From JACVRW01 sp034664105 (GTDB lineage: Bacteria > Actinomycetota > Thermoleophilia > Solirubrobacterales > Thermoleophilaceae): a DNA stretch of 35,987 bases. This document shows, piece after piece, positions 1 through 7,714 of the stretch. The position numbers and the translations under genes are program-made. The number at the start of each line of letters is the position of its first letter. Position 1 is the stretch's first letter. The stretch spans positions 1-35,987 of the forward strand of contig JAXDIH010000145.1 of the NCBI GenBank assembly GCA_034664105.1, written 5' to 3'. The notes under the pieces are model-generated. The model saw nothing but the letters and a program-made list of their open reading frames with translations. It was not told the origin of the DNA and searched no databases.

Positions 1-24
1 TCCGACCCAGTCCGCACCACTTGC

Positions 25-55
25 GACCCCCGGACGAGCTCGCTCGGTCCGGGTC
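25..55. other. Strong GC-rich hairpin
   Basis: CCCGGAC (29-35) followed by GAGC (36-39) pairs with GCTC (42-45) and GTCCGGG (47-53), leaving a two-base loop and one bulged G at 46. It could extend through GAC/GTC at the outer edge. No T-run follows on either strand in the direction that would make a classic intrinsic terminator: AAAA at 56-59 lies on the plus side. It may terminate a gene to the left of the window or the leftward regulator transcript. The role is inferred from structure only. Confidence 0.4.
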
Positions 56-69
56 AAAAGCGCTCCACC

Positions 70-117
70 TGCCATTGCACTCACTTACATGGCAAAATGC
101 ATGGCAGTGCGCGCACT
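70..117. promoter_or_regulatory. Cluster of TGCCAT/ATGGCA half-sites and a palindrome
   Basis: This AT-richer patch in the 240-base non-coding left end holds TGCCAT at 70-75, ATGGCA at 89-94 and ATGGCA at 101-106, then a perfect 12-base palindrome AGTGCGCGCACT at 106-117. ATGCATGGCA (97-106) is also found inside the palindrome at 15826-15839. It could be an operator or promoter for a gene left of the window. No protein is assigned to it. Confidence 0.35.
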
Positions 118-240
118 CTGCCTCGCCGCACCACACTTGTCAAGTCCCCAATAGAGGCTGGCGCCCCCAAGCGAGGACGCGTACACCCGCGGGTCGCCGC
201 TGGAGCATCCGCCGGGTCCGGGGAGGAGCACGGGCCGCGA

Positions 241-984
241 CTACTGCTGAGCGAGGCTCTTGAGGGTCGAGTCGGCCGGTGAGAGCTCGCTCGTGGCCAG
301 CACACTGGCTGCGAGCGCGCGCCGACTCTGGTTCGAATGCGAGCGCATCGCGAGCTCGGCGGCGTCGACGTCGCGGGCGGCGATCGCGCGGGTGATCGCC
401 TGGTGTTCATCCACCGACGTCGCGAGCCGGTCGGGCTGCTGGAGCGACGCGAACACCAGTCGCGTGTAAGGGAACTGGTTCATCAGGATCTGGTAGTGCG
501 AGAGCAGCTTGGCGTTGTTCGCCCCGCGCACCATCACGTCGTGGAACTCCCGCACGAGACCGACGTAGCGCTGCACGTCCTGAGCCTCGGCGGCCTCGCG
601 CGATTGGCTGAGATTCCGCTCCAGAACTGCCAAAACCTCGTCATCGCCGCGCTGCGCGACCAGGCGGGCCGCAAGCGCCGAGAGCATCTCCGACACCTGC
701 GACAACTCGACGATCTCCTGCCACGAGGGCTCGGTGACGAAGGTGCCGACGCGCGGGATGATCTTGACCAGGCCCTCGATCTCGAGCTGCTTGAGCGCCT
801 CGCGGATCGGAGTACGGCTGGTGCCGAACACGGAGGCCAGCGCGCTCTCGGACACCTGCGACCGCGGACCAAGCTCGCCGTTGACGATGGCCTTCCGCAG
901 GGCTTCGACGACCCGCGCCTGCGCGCTGTCAGGGGTTGGGTCCTCCCGGGGAAGCCCGTCACCCGCGGGTCGTGGCCGATCCAT
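241..984 (-). CDS. GntR family transcriptional regulator, FCD (FadR-type) subfamily
   Basis: A 247-residue DNA-binding repressor or activator. Residues about 20-90 form the winged helix-turn-helix of GntR proteins, with the signature FGTSRTPIREALKQLEIEGL and the wing IIPRVGTFV. The remainder is an all-helical FCD effector domain with the histidines expected for metal/ligand binding (EFHDVMV, DEHQAI, MRSHSNQ). Such regulators usually sense a carboxylate or a related pathway intermediate. The gene diverges from the monooxygenase operon at 1157, across 172 bases of shared upstream DNA, so control of that operon and of itself is the natural inference. The ATG at 984 is supported by a TATACT -10 hexamer ending nine bases upstream, which implies a leaderless message. 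The ligand is unknown. Confidence 0.92.
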   Translation of the reverse strand: MDRPRPAGDGLPREDPTPDSAQARVVEALRKAIVNGELGPRSQVSESALASVFGTSRTPIREALKQLEIEGLVKIIPRVGTFVTEPSWQEIVELSQVSEMLSALAARLVAQRGDDEVLAVLERNLSQSREAAEAQDVQRYVGLVREFHDVMVRGANNAKLLSHYQILMNQFPYTRLVFASLQQPDRLATSVDEHQAITRAIAARDVDAAELAMRSHSNQSRRALAASVLATSELSPADSTLKSLAQQ

Positions 985-993
985 CAGAGGCCA

Positions 994-999
994 AGTATA
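994..999 (-). promoter_or_regulatory. -10 element of the GntR gene (leaderless)
   Basis: On the minus strand TATACT is followed by nine bases and then the ATG at 984, so transcription should begin at or within a few bases of the start codon. No Shine-Dalgarno and no convincing -35 are visible. Confidence 0.6.
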
Positions 1000-1090
1000 C
1001 GGGCAGGATCGGGGGCTCTGGGCCAGGGCTCCGGGGGTCCCGGCGGTCGCGACGGCGCCACTCGCCAGGGCCGCTCACGGCCCTGGGCTG

Positions 1091-1120
1091 TTGACATGCC
1101 AGTGGGCGCTGAGCTAGCGT
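1091..1120 (+). promoter_or_regulatory. Promoter of the catabolic operon
   Basis: A perfect TTGACA (1091-1096) is followed after 18 bases by TAGCGT (1115-1120), a TAnnnT -10. This predicts a transcript starting near 1127 with a leader of about 30 bases. That leader carries GGAGGGGG (1143-1149) ahead of the GTG at 1157. This is the only -35 in the window that matches the consensus well. The region between this promoter and the divergent regulator is where its operator should lie, but no clear palindrome was found. Confidence 0.6.
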
Positions 1121-1156
1121 TTCTACCATGCAAGCTCTGGCGGAGGGGGTTGGATC

Positions 1157-2263
1157 GTGCTGACTTTCAGCATTTTTTTGTCTTATCAGCGGATCCACCC
1201 GCCGGAGGCATACGCGGGCACCTCGCTGTACCAGGAGAAGCTCGTCGAGGCCAAGGAAGCCGACGAGCTCGGCTACGACCTGATCTGGGTCCCTGAGCAC
1301 CACCTGATCCACTTCATGTCGGCGCCCAGCACGTTCCTGCTGGCCACGCAGATCGGGCTCAACGTGAACATTCGCGTGGGCACGATGGTGAGCCTGCTGG
1401 TCTACCGGCACCCGCTGATCAGCGCCGGGGAGATCGCCCTCACCGACCAGATCCTCGAGGGTCGGCTCGAGCTCGGCGTGGGCCGCGGCGCCTACGAGTA
1501 CGAGTTCGAGCGGATGGGCATCCCGTTCGCGGAGGGCAAGGAGCGCTTCGCGGAGGCGCTGCGGGCGGTGGAGCACATCTGGTCGAGCCCGGACGGCGCG
1601 GTCAAGTTCGATGGCGACTTCTGGCAGTTCGACTCCTCGTACGTGTGGCCACAGCCGGTCCAGCAGCCGCATCCGCCGCTGTGGTACGCCGCGATGAGCG
1701 AGCCGAGCATCCAGATGGCGGCGGCCGCGGGCTACCACGTGACCAACTGGCCCTTCCTGGCTCCGATGAGCCGCGTGGCCAAGGTGGCCGAGACCTTCCA
1801 CGCGGCGCGCGAGGAGGCCGGTGGGCAGAAGGGCGAGCAGAAGCTCGGCATCCTGCGCGGCGCCTGGGTCGCCGAGACCGAGGAAAAGGCCCGCGAGCAG
1901 GTGGAGACGGCGCTGATCAACCACCGCATCAACCAGCGCCTCCACCACTTCACCCAGCGCGCCGACCCGCGTGGCTACGTCGCCCCCGAGCCGCTCGAGG
2001 ACGAGCCGACCGCCGACGAGGTCTACGAGAACCTGATCATGGGCACGCCCGAGCAGTGCCTCGAGAAGCTCGAGCAGTACACGGAGGTCGGCGTCGATCA
2101 GGTCCTGCTGATGTTCGACTTCGGCGCGCCGCACGAGCAGGTGGTGGAGAGCATGCGCCTGTTCGCCGAGCAGGTGATCCGGCCCTACCGGGAGCGGCAC
2201 GGAATACCGCTCATGCCGGCACTCGCCGGGGATAGGCAAGAGACGCCAGCCACTCGGTCATGA
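1157..2263 (+). CDS. LLM-class flavin-dependent monooxygenase (first copy)
   Basis: A 368-residue bacterial-luciferase-like TIM-barrel protein. Family marks are the N-terminal strand FSIFLSYQ, DLIWVPEHH around residue 48, the substrate/flavin-loop GVGRGAYEYEFE, and a C-terminal GTPEQCLEKLEQY region. These enzymes use reduced FMN (or F420 in some branches) with oxygen to oxygenate or desulfonate small organic substrates. A flavin reductase encoded 3 kb downstream suggests the FMN, two-component mode. The GTG start is placed by a strong Shine-Dalgarno (GGAGG) nine bases upstream. Its stop overlaps the next gene by ATGA, so the two are translationally coupled. The sequence alone does not give the substrate, and F420 use cannot be excluded. 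Confidence 0.9.
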   Translation: MLTFSIFLSYQRIHPPEAYAGTSLYQEKLVEAKEADELGYDLIWVPEHHLIHFMSAPSTFLLATQIGLNVNIRVGTMVSLLVYRHPLISAGEIALTDQILEGRLELGVGRGAYEYEFERMGIPFAEGKERFAEALRAVEHIWSSPDGAVKFDGDFWQFDSSYVWPQPVQQPHPPLWYAAMSEPSIQMAAAAGYHVTNWPFLAPMSRVAKVAETFHAAREEAGGQKGEQKLGILRGAWVAETEEKAREQVETALINHRINQRLHHFTQRADPRGYVAPEPLEDEPTADEVYENLIMGTPEQCLEKLEQYTEVGVDQVLLMFDFGAPHEQVVESMRLFAEQVIRPYRERHGIPLMPALAGDRQETPATRS

Positions 2264-3936
2264 GCGACGTCGCGCTCGCCGGGCGCGTCCAGACGATGGC
2301 CGACGGCGCGACCGGGGTAGCCGGCGCCGTGTCCTGGCGCGACGGACGGATCGACGAGGTCGGCACCATCGCGGGCGACGGGGTGGCCGACTTCGGCGAG
2401 CGCACGATCCTCCCGGGCTTCGTGGACCCGCACGCGCACGTGGAGATCGGCGGGCGGGCACTCGCCTCGATGGTGGACTGCCGCGCGCCCCGATGCCGCG
2501 TGGTCGACGACGTGCTCCAGGCGCTGCGCGACGGCATGGACATGTCGGAGCGAACCGGCGGCTGGCTGATCGGTCAGGCCAACCTCTTCCTCGACCAGAA
2601 GCTCGAGGACAAGCGCTTCCCGACGAAGGACGACCTGGACAAGGTCAGCAAGGACGTGCCGATCGTCCTGCGCGCCGGCGGGCACCGGTCGGTGCTCAAC
2701 TCGGCGGCGTTCGAGCGGGCTGGCCTGAGCGCCTCCCGGGACGGCGAGTCGGGGCTGATGGGCAGCGCCGTCGTGGAGCTCGACGACCGCGGGGAGCCGA
2801 CCGGCGTCGTAGCCGAGATCGACAAGTCGCTGCCGATCCCCGAGATGGACGAGGGCCAGTTCCGCGCCGCGCTCCAAGAGGGCGTGACGGAGCTGTTCAC
2901 CCGCTACGGCGTGACCAGCATCGGCGAGATCACCGAGACCCGCCTGGGCGTGCGCACGATGGACGAGCTCTGCTCCGACGGGCGCATCGCCGCGCGCATC
3001 TCCGCCCTGCTCTGGGCGCCCGGCACGTTCTCGCTCGACGAGGCGTGCGAGTGGGAGCGGCACCTCGACCTGCGCTCGCCGCAGGACCGCTACCAGGTCA
3101 GGGGCGTGAAGCTGTTCGCCGACGGGGGCTACTCCGCGCGCAACGCCGCCACGCGCCGCCCGTACCTGGCCCGCTACGCGGTGCGCCCGGGATCCAGGGG
3201 GCGCGTGAACCTGAGCAGCCGCCAGGTCGCGGCCGCGCTGCGCAAGACGCGCGAGGCGGGCCTCCAGCTGGCCGTCCACGCGAACGGCGAGCGTGCCCAG
3301 GACGCGGTGTGCAACGGCGTCCTCGCCGCCGGCGGCCCGTTCGACGACGCGCCCCCGACGCGGGTGGAGCACGCGGGCAACCTGCTGACCGATCCCGCGG
3401 CGCTGGACCTGTGGGAGCGCGCCGGGATCGTGCCGATGCCCCAGGCGGTCTTCCTCTACAACTTCGGCGACTTCTTCCCGGTCTACCTCGGCGGGCACGG
3501 CGACCACGGCCGCTTCCACTTCCGCACGCTGCTCGACCGCGGGTGGCGCCTGAACTCCAGCTCGGACCTGCACCTCGGCGCCGAGGAGGAGCAGACGAAC
3601 CCGCTGTTCGGAGTCTGGTGCGCCACCAAGCGCGAGAGCTTCCTCGGCGACATCATCGAGCCCGAGCAGCGGGTCACCCGCGACGAGGCGCTCGCGATGC
3701 ACACCCGGCACGCCGCCGAGGCGCTCGGTGTCGGCGACGAGCGCGGCACCCTGGAGCCGGGCAAGCTGGCCGACGTCGTGGTCCTCGACAGGGACCTCGA
3801 ACCGGTCAGCGACGACGACCTGCGCAAAGTCAAAGTCGACTACGTCTTCCTCGGCGGCGAGCTCGTGTACGAGCGGCCGGGGGCCAAGCCGCCCAGCGGG
3901 GCAAGCCTCCCGCGGCTAATTGAGCAGCGAGCCTGA
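2260..3936 (+). CDS. Amidohydrolase family protein (YtcJ-like)
   Basis: A 558-residue metal-dependent hydrolase of the amidohydrolase-3/YtcJ group. It shows the small N-terminal beta domain, the metal-binding HxH in DPHAHVEIGG (about residue 55), the lysine of GVKLFADGGYSARNAA, the later histidines in AVHANGERAQD and RVEHAGNL, and SSDLHLG near the position of the catalytic aspartate. A C-terminal LADVVVLDRDL strand closes the beta domain. Such enzymes hydrolyse C-N or related bonds in amides, ureas and cyclic imides. The ATG overlaps the stop of the preceding monooxygenase (ATGA). Its place between two monooxygenases suggests it opens a ring or removes an amide in the same catabolic route. 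That is inference, as family substrates are diverse. Confidence 0.88.
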   Translation: MSDVALAGRVQTMADGATGVAGAVSWRDGRIDEVGTIAGDGVADFGERTILPGFVDPHAHVEIGGRALASMVDCRAPRCRVVDDVLQALRDGMDMSERTGGWLIGQANLFLDQKLEDKRFPTKDDLDKVSKDVPIVLRAGGHRSVLNSAAFERAGLSASRDGESGLMGSAVVELDDRGEPTGVVAEIDKSLPIPEMDEGQFRAALQEGVTELFTRYGVTSIGEITETRLGVRTMDELCSDGRIAARISALLWAPGTFSLDEACEWERHLDLRSPQDRYQVRGVKLFADGGYSARNAATRRPYLARYAVRPGSRGRVNLSSRQVAAALRKTREAGLQLAVHANGERAQDAVCNGVLAAGGPFDDAPPTRVEHAGNLLTDPAALDLWERAGIVPMPQAVFLYNFGDFFPVYLGGHGDHGRFHFRTLLDRGWRLNSSSDLHLGAEEEQTNPLFGVWCATKRESFLGDIIEPEQRVTRDEALAMHTRHAAEALGVGDERGTLEPGKLADVVVLDRDLEPVSDDDLRKVKVDYVFLGGELVYERPGAKPPSGASLPRLIEQRA

Positions 3937-3964
3937 TTAACCCAATCCGGAGGGCGGAAGCACT

Positions 3965-5137
3965 ATGCAGTTCGGCTACTTCTTCACTATGTACTCGCTC
4001 AACGGGGAGTCCTATGCGGACGTCCTGAAGCGGTCGATCGACGAGGTCACGTACTGCGAGCGCGCCGGGTTCGACGCGATCTGGATGGGCGAGCACCACT
4101 TCGGCGGCGAGGGCTACGACATCCATCCCAACCCGCTGATGACCGGGGCCTATCTGGCCGCCGTGACCGAGCGCATCCGGATCGGCCTCGCCGCCGCGAT
4201 CATCCCCAACTGGCATCCCCTGCGCCTGGCGGAGGACGTGGCGGCGCTCGACGTCCTCTCCAACGGGCGCGTGGAGTGCGGGCTCGGCCGCGGCATCACG
4301 AATCGCGAGCTGGCCAACCTGAACGGGCACGGCGCGGATCGGCGCGACCCGGACCGCAACTGGGCGTACTTCCTGGAAGGCCTCGAGATCATGAAGGCCG
4401 CCTGGACGAACGACTCGTTCACCTGGAAGGGCGAGTTCTTCACCTTCCCGGAGCCGGGCATCACCGACAGCTACGCCTCGTGGATGCCGCGCGACCCGCG
4501 CTGGCGCGCGGAAGACGACGAGTACGTGGGCATGACGATCCTGCCCAAGCCCCTCCAGACGCCGCACCCGCCGCTGTGGAACACCGTGGACCGCACGCCC
4601 GGCTTCGCCGTCGCGGCGGAGCACGACATGAAGCCGATCTCTTGGCTGCGGTCGCCGCGCGCGCTCGAGGAGGCGTTCGAGGTCTACCGCGACGCGGCGT
4701 CGGCCCGCCAGGGCCGCGAGCTGCGCCTCGGCGAGGATTGCGCGCTGCTGCGCACCTGCTACGTCGCCGACTCCTTCGAGGAGGCCCGGGCCATCGCCGA
4801 GCCGGCCATCGAGCGCCTCTACGGCGGCTACCTGGGCGGCATCCGCGCGCGCACGATCTACGCGGAGCCGGGCGAGGACCTCGACGACTCCGCCGACGAG
4901 AGCTGGTTCGACTTCCTCTACGCGCGCCAGCACCTGCTGGTCGGCACGCCCGACCAGGTCAGCGGGCAGATCGCCGAGCTGCGCGACGGCGTGGGCCTGG
5001 AGAACATGCTGGCCTACATGTGGCTGCCGGGCCTCACGGCGGAGCAGACGATGAGGTCGCTGCAGCTGTTCTCCGAGGAGGTCATGCCGCGCTTCTCTGC
5101 CACCGCGGCGCAGGCCCAGGGCACCGCGAAGGTTTGA
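3965..5137 (+). CDS. LLM-class flavin-dependent monooxygenase (second copy)
   Basis: A 390-residue luciferase-like protein. It has MQFGYFFTMYS as the first barrel strand, DAIWMGEHHFGGEGY near residue 40, a GLGRGITNRELANL loop, and the typical C-terminal LLVGTPDQVSGQIAELRDGVG segment. It is clearly a paralogue of the product at 1157-2263 by family but is divergent in sequence, so the two probably act on successive or different substrates. The start is fixed by GGAGGGCGG 7-15 bases upstream. The flavin reductase gene begins four bases after its stop, which makes this the likelier oxygenase component partner. It probably uses FMNH2 and oxygen. The actual substrate is unknown. Confidence 0.9.
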   Translation: MQFGYFFTMYSLNGESYADVLKRSIDEVTYCERAGFDAIWMGEHHFGGEGYDIHPNPLMTGAYLAAVTERIRIGLAAAIIPNWHPLRLAEDVAALDVLSNGRVECGLGRGITNRELANLNGHGADRRDPDRNWAYFLEGLEIMKAAWTNDSFTWKGEFFTFPEPGITDSYASWMPRDPRWRAEDDEYVGMTILPKPLQTPHPPLWNTVDRTPGFAVAAEHDMKPISWLRSPRALEEAFEVYRDAASARQGRELRLGEDCALLRTCYVADSFEEARAIAEPAIERLYGGYLGGIRARTIYAEPGEDLDDSADESWFDFLYARQHLLVGTPDQVSGQIAELRDGVGLENMLAYMWLPGLTAEQTMRSLQLFSEEVMPRFSATAAQAQGTAKV

Positions 5138-5141
5138 CGCG

Positions 5142-5714
5142 ATGCGGATGGACTCGGCTGACGTCCACGGCAACACGGCACCGCACCAGGTCGACATCGA
5201 CAGCGTGCGGGCGTTTCACCGGGGCTTCCCCACCGGGGTGACGATCGTCACCGCGATGCGCTCGGGTGCGCCGAGGGGCCTCGTGGTGAACGCGTTCTCG
5301 AGCCTGACGCTCGACCCGCCGCGCGTGCTGGTCTGCGTCGCCGAGACGGCCAAGAGCTACCGGACGCTGTTCCGCGCCAAGTCGTTCGCGGTGAACGTGC
5401 TCTCGGTCGATCAGTACGAGGTCGCCCGGCGGTTCGCCAAGAGCGGCGGCGACAAGTTCGCGGACCTCGACTGGGAGCCCGGCCGGACCGGGGCACCGAT
5501 CCTGGAGGGCAGCTGCGCCGTCGCCGAGTCGGAGATCGAGAGCCGGGTGCACGTGCACACGCACACGATTTTCGTGGGGCGGGTGGTTGACGTGAGGGTC
5601 AGCGACCGCCAGCCGCTCCTCTACTGGGACGGACGGATGTGGGAGCCGGAACAGCTCCGACCGCTCGACGGAGCCGTCGGGACCGTGGAAGCCACCGGAA
5701 AGGAAGGGCAATGA
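5142..5714 (+). CDS. Flavin reductase family protein (oxygenase reductase component)
   Basis: A 190-residue protein of the flavin reductase-like split-barrel family, which supplies reduced FMN or FAD to a partner monooxygenase. Characteristic stretches are FPTGVTIVTAM, GLVVNAFSSLTLDPPRVLVCV, and FAVNVLSVDQYEVARRFA. The C-terminal half has the HTHTIFVGRVVDV strand and a PLLYWDGRMWE end. The first ATG at 5142 is used; a second ATG two codons on is possible. It lies four bases after a luciferase-like monooxygenase and overlaps the aldehyde dehydrogenase start by ATGA, so the three are co-translated. It is the main evidence that this operon uses the two-component flavin mechanism. Confidence 0.9.
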   Translation: MRMDSADVHGNTAPHQVDIDSVRAFHRGFPTGVTIVTAMRSGAPRGLVVNAFSSLTLDPPRVLVCVAETAKSYRTLFRAKSFAVNVLSVDQYEVARRFAKSGGDKFADLDWEPGRTGAPILEGSCAVAESEIESRVHVHTHTIFVGRVVDVRVSDRQPLLYWDGRMWEPEQLRPLDGAVGTVEATGKEGQ

Positions 5715-7216
5715 CAGAGCTGCTCGATGCACCGGACGTAGACCTGCTCGGCGAGGTACAGGCATTTCTCGGTCGCGACCAGCGGCTGTTCATCGACGGC
5801 GCGTTCGTCGACAGCGCGTCGGGCGGCACTTTCGGAACCGTCGACCCCGCCACGGGCAACGCCATCACCGAGGTCGCCGAGGCCGACGCCGAGGACATCG
5901 ACCGTGCCGTCCGCGCCGCCCGGCGTGCGTTCGAGGGCCCCTGGTCGAGCCTCGCCCCGAGCCAGCGCGGGATGCTGCTGCACCGGCTGGCCGACGCCAT
6001 CGAGGCCCACGCCGACGAGTTCGCCCAGATCGAGAGCATCGACAACGGGAAGCCGGCCGCGTTCGCGCTCGCCGGCGACGTGGCCCTGGCGGTCGAGCAC
6101 TTCCGCTACTTCGCCGGCTGGGCCACCAAGATCGAGGGCAGCTCCATCCAGACATCGCACCCCGACATGCACGTATACACGCGCCGCGAGCCCGTCGGCG
6201 TCGTGGGAGCGATCATCCCGTGGAACTTCCCGCTCCTGATGGCGGCGTGGAAGCTCGCGCCCGCGCTGGCGGCGGGCTGCACGGTCGTGCTGAAGCCGGC
6301 CGAGCAGACGCCGCTGTCGGTGCTGCGACTGGCCGAGCTGATCGCCGAGGCCGGCTGGCCCGAGGGCGCCGTGAACGTGTGCCCCGGCTACGGGGAGACG
6401 GCGGGCGCGGCCCTGGTCGAGCACCCGGACGTCGACTACATCGCCTTCACGGGCTCGACCGTGGTCGGGAAGCAGATCGCCAGCAGGGCGGCCGACCACG
6501 TCAAGCACGTCTCGCTGGAGCTGGGTGGCAAGAGCCCGAACATCGTCTTCGACGACGCCGACCTCGACGCCGCGGTCGCGGCCGCCGCGAACGCGATCTT
6601 CTACGAGACCGGCCAGGTGTGCTCGGCCGGGTCGCGCCTGATGGTGCAGGCACCGGTGTTCGACGAGTTCGTCGACGGCGTCGTGGCGGAGGCGCGCAAG
6701 CTGCAGATGGGCCGCGGCCTCAGCTCCACCACCACCCTCGGGCCGCTGGTGTCCGAGGAGCAGCTGCGCCGCGTGCGGGGCTACGTCGAGTCCGGCGTCG
6801 ACGAGGGCGCAACGGTCCACGAGGCCGGGCAGGACATGCCGGAGCCGCTGCGCTCGGGGTACTTCTTCAAGCCGACGGTGCTCACCGGCGTGCCCGACAG
6901 CATGGCGGTCTGCCGGGAGGAGATCTTCGGCCCGGTGCTGGTGGCGCAGCCCTTCGAGAGCCTCGAGGAGGTGGCCGGTCGCGCGAACGCCACGTCGTAC
7001 GGGCTGGCGGCCGGGGTCTGGACGCGAGACGTCCGCAAGGCGCACCGCATGGCCGCCCTTCTCCAAGCGGGAAGTGTGTTCATCAACTGCTATAACGCTT
7101 TCGATGCGTCGGTTCCCTTCGGTGGCTTCAAGCAATCCGGATATGGCAGGGACGGGGGGCGCGACGCGCTCGACAAGTTCCTGCACGCCAAGGCCATCTG
7201 GACGAATCTTGCTTGA
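5711..7216 (+). CDS. Aldehyde dehydrogenase family protein
   Basis: A 501-residue NAD(P)-dependent aldehyde dehydrogenase, the usual length for the superfamily. Visible signatures are PWNFPLLMAAWKLAPAL, VLKPAEQTPLS, the cofactor loop FTGSTVVGKQI, the general-base glutamate in LELGGKSPNI, the nucleophilic cysteine in YETGQVCSAGSR, and EEIFGPVL near the C-terminus. It resembles the betaine/phenylacetaldehyde dehydrogenase group. The start is the ATG that overlaps the flavin reductase stop (ATGA) after AAGGAAGG. It presumably oxidises the aldehyde released by upstream oxygenation to an acid. The exact substrate is not determinable. Confidence 0.94.
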   Translation: MTELLDAPDVDLLGEVQAFLGRDQRLFIDGAFVDSASGGTFGTVDPATGNAITEVAEADAEDIDRAVRAARRAFEGPWSSLAPSQRGMLLHRLADAIEAHADEFAQIESIDNGKPAAFALAGDVALAVEHFRYFAGWATKIEGSSIQTSHPDMHVYTRREPVGVVGAIIPWNFPLLMAAWKLAPALAAGCTVVLKPAEQTPLSVLRLAELIAEAGWPEGAVNVCPGYGETAGAALVEHPDVDYIAFTGSTVVGKQIASRAADHVKHVSLELGGKSPNIVFDDADLDAAVAAAANAIFYETGQVCSAGSRLMVQAPVFDEFVDGVVAEARKLQMGRGLSSTTTLGPLVSEEQLRRVRGYVESGVDEGATVHEAGQDMPEPLRSGYFFKPTVLTGVPDSMAVCREEIFGPVLVAQPFESLEEVAGRANATSYGLAAGVWTRDVRKAHRMAALLQAGSVFINCYNAFDASVPFGGFKQSGYGRDGGRDALDKFLHAKAIWTNLA

Positions 7217-7219
7217 GTC

Positions 7220-7645
7220 ATGACCGAGAGCTCCAGCGCGGCCTACAAGGAGCGGATCGAGGAGTTCTGGAACGCGGCGTGGAATCGCGGTGACCTGTCG
7301 GCCGTCGACCCGCTGATCGCCCCCAACTACGTCCGCTACTCGATCGACCCGGAGCCCCGGGACCGCGAGTACCTGAAGGAGAGCATCCTGTCGCTGCGCG
7401 CGGCGTTTCCGGACCTGCACTCCAACATCGAGGACATGGTGGCCGAGGGCGACAAGGTCGTCACGCGGTGGAGCGCACGCGGCACCCAGCTCGGTGAGTT
7501 CCTCGGCTTTCCCGCCACCGGAACGCGGATCGAGACGGAGGGCGTGCTGATCGCCCGCTTCGCCGACGACCGGATCGTCGAGGAGTGGGCCACCTGGAAC
7601 GCGCTCGACGTCCTGCGCGACCTTGGCGTAATCCACATCGTCTGA
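7220..7645 (+). CDS. SnoaL-like / ester cyclase family protein
   Basis: A 141-residue single-domain protein of the NTF2-like SnoaL fold. Typical features are the N-terminal helix with FWNAAWNRGDLSAVDPLIAPNY, then AAFPDLHSNIEDMVAEGDKV, and TRWSARGTQLGEFLGFPATG with a closing acidic strand IARFADDRIVEEW. Members are small cyclases, hydratases or isomerases, or non-enzymatic. The ATG is three bases after the aldehyde dehydrogenase stop, so this is the last gene of the operon. It could act on a reactive pathway intermediate. The molecular role is unknown. Confidence 0.85.
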   Translation: MTESSSAAYKERIEEFWNAAWNRGDLSAVDPLIAPNYVRYSIDPEPRDREYLKESILSLRAAFPDLHSNIEDMVAEGDKVVTRWSARGTQLGEFLGFPATGTRIETEGVLIARFADDRIVEEWATWNALDVLRDLGVIHIV

Positions 7646-7714
7646 GCCGAGGACATTGGTCCGTATCCCCCGATAGAGGGATGGGGATTGGGCGCCTGCG
7701 TCCGATAAGAACGT

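Noticed and set aside
327..340. GGTTCGAATG, resembling a tRNA T-loop
   Set aside because: It lies inside the GntR gene, no acceptor or anticodon stems can be drawn around it, and no CCA end follows.
2185..3711. A 500-codon minus-strand open frame
   Set aside because: It is a shadow of the amidohydrolase gene, which has full catalytic motifs in the other strand.
241..7645. A horizontally acquired catabolic island
   Set aside because: No integrase, tRNA, transposase or flanking repeat is visible, and base composition looks like the neighbours by eye.
7646..7714. Possible c-di-GMP (GEMM) riboswitch before the GGDEF/HD-GYP gene, and CACGCACAG at 9765 before the secreted protein
   Set aside because: The conserved GEMM core and tetraloop receptor are not present. 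The second site is only a six-base-pair hairpin that happens to resemble part of the core.
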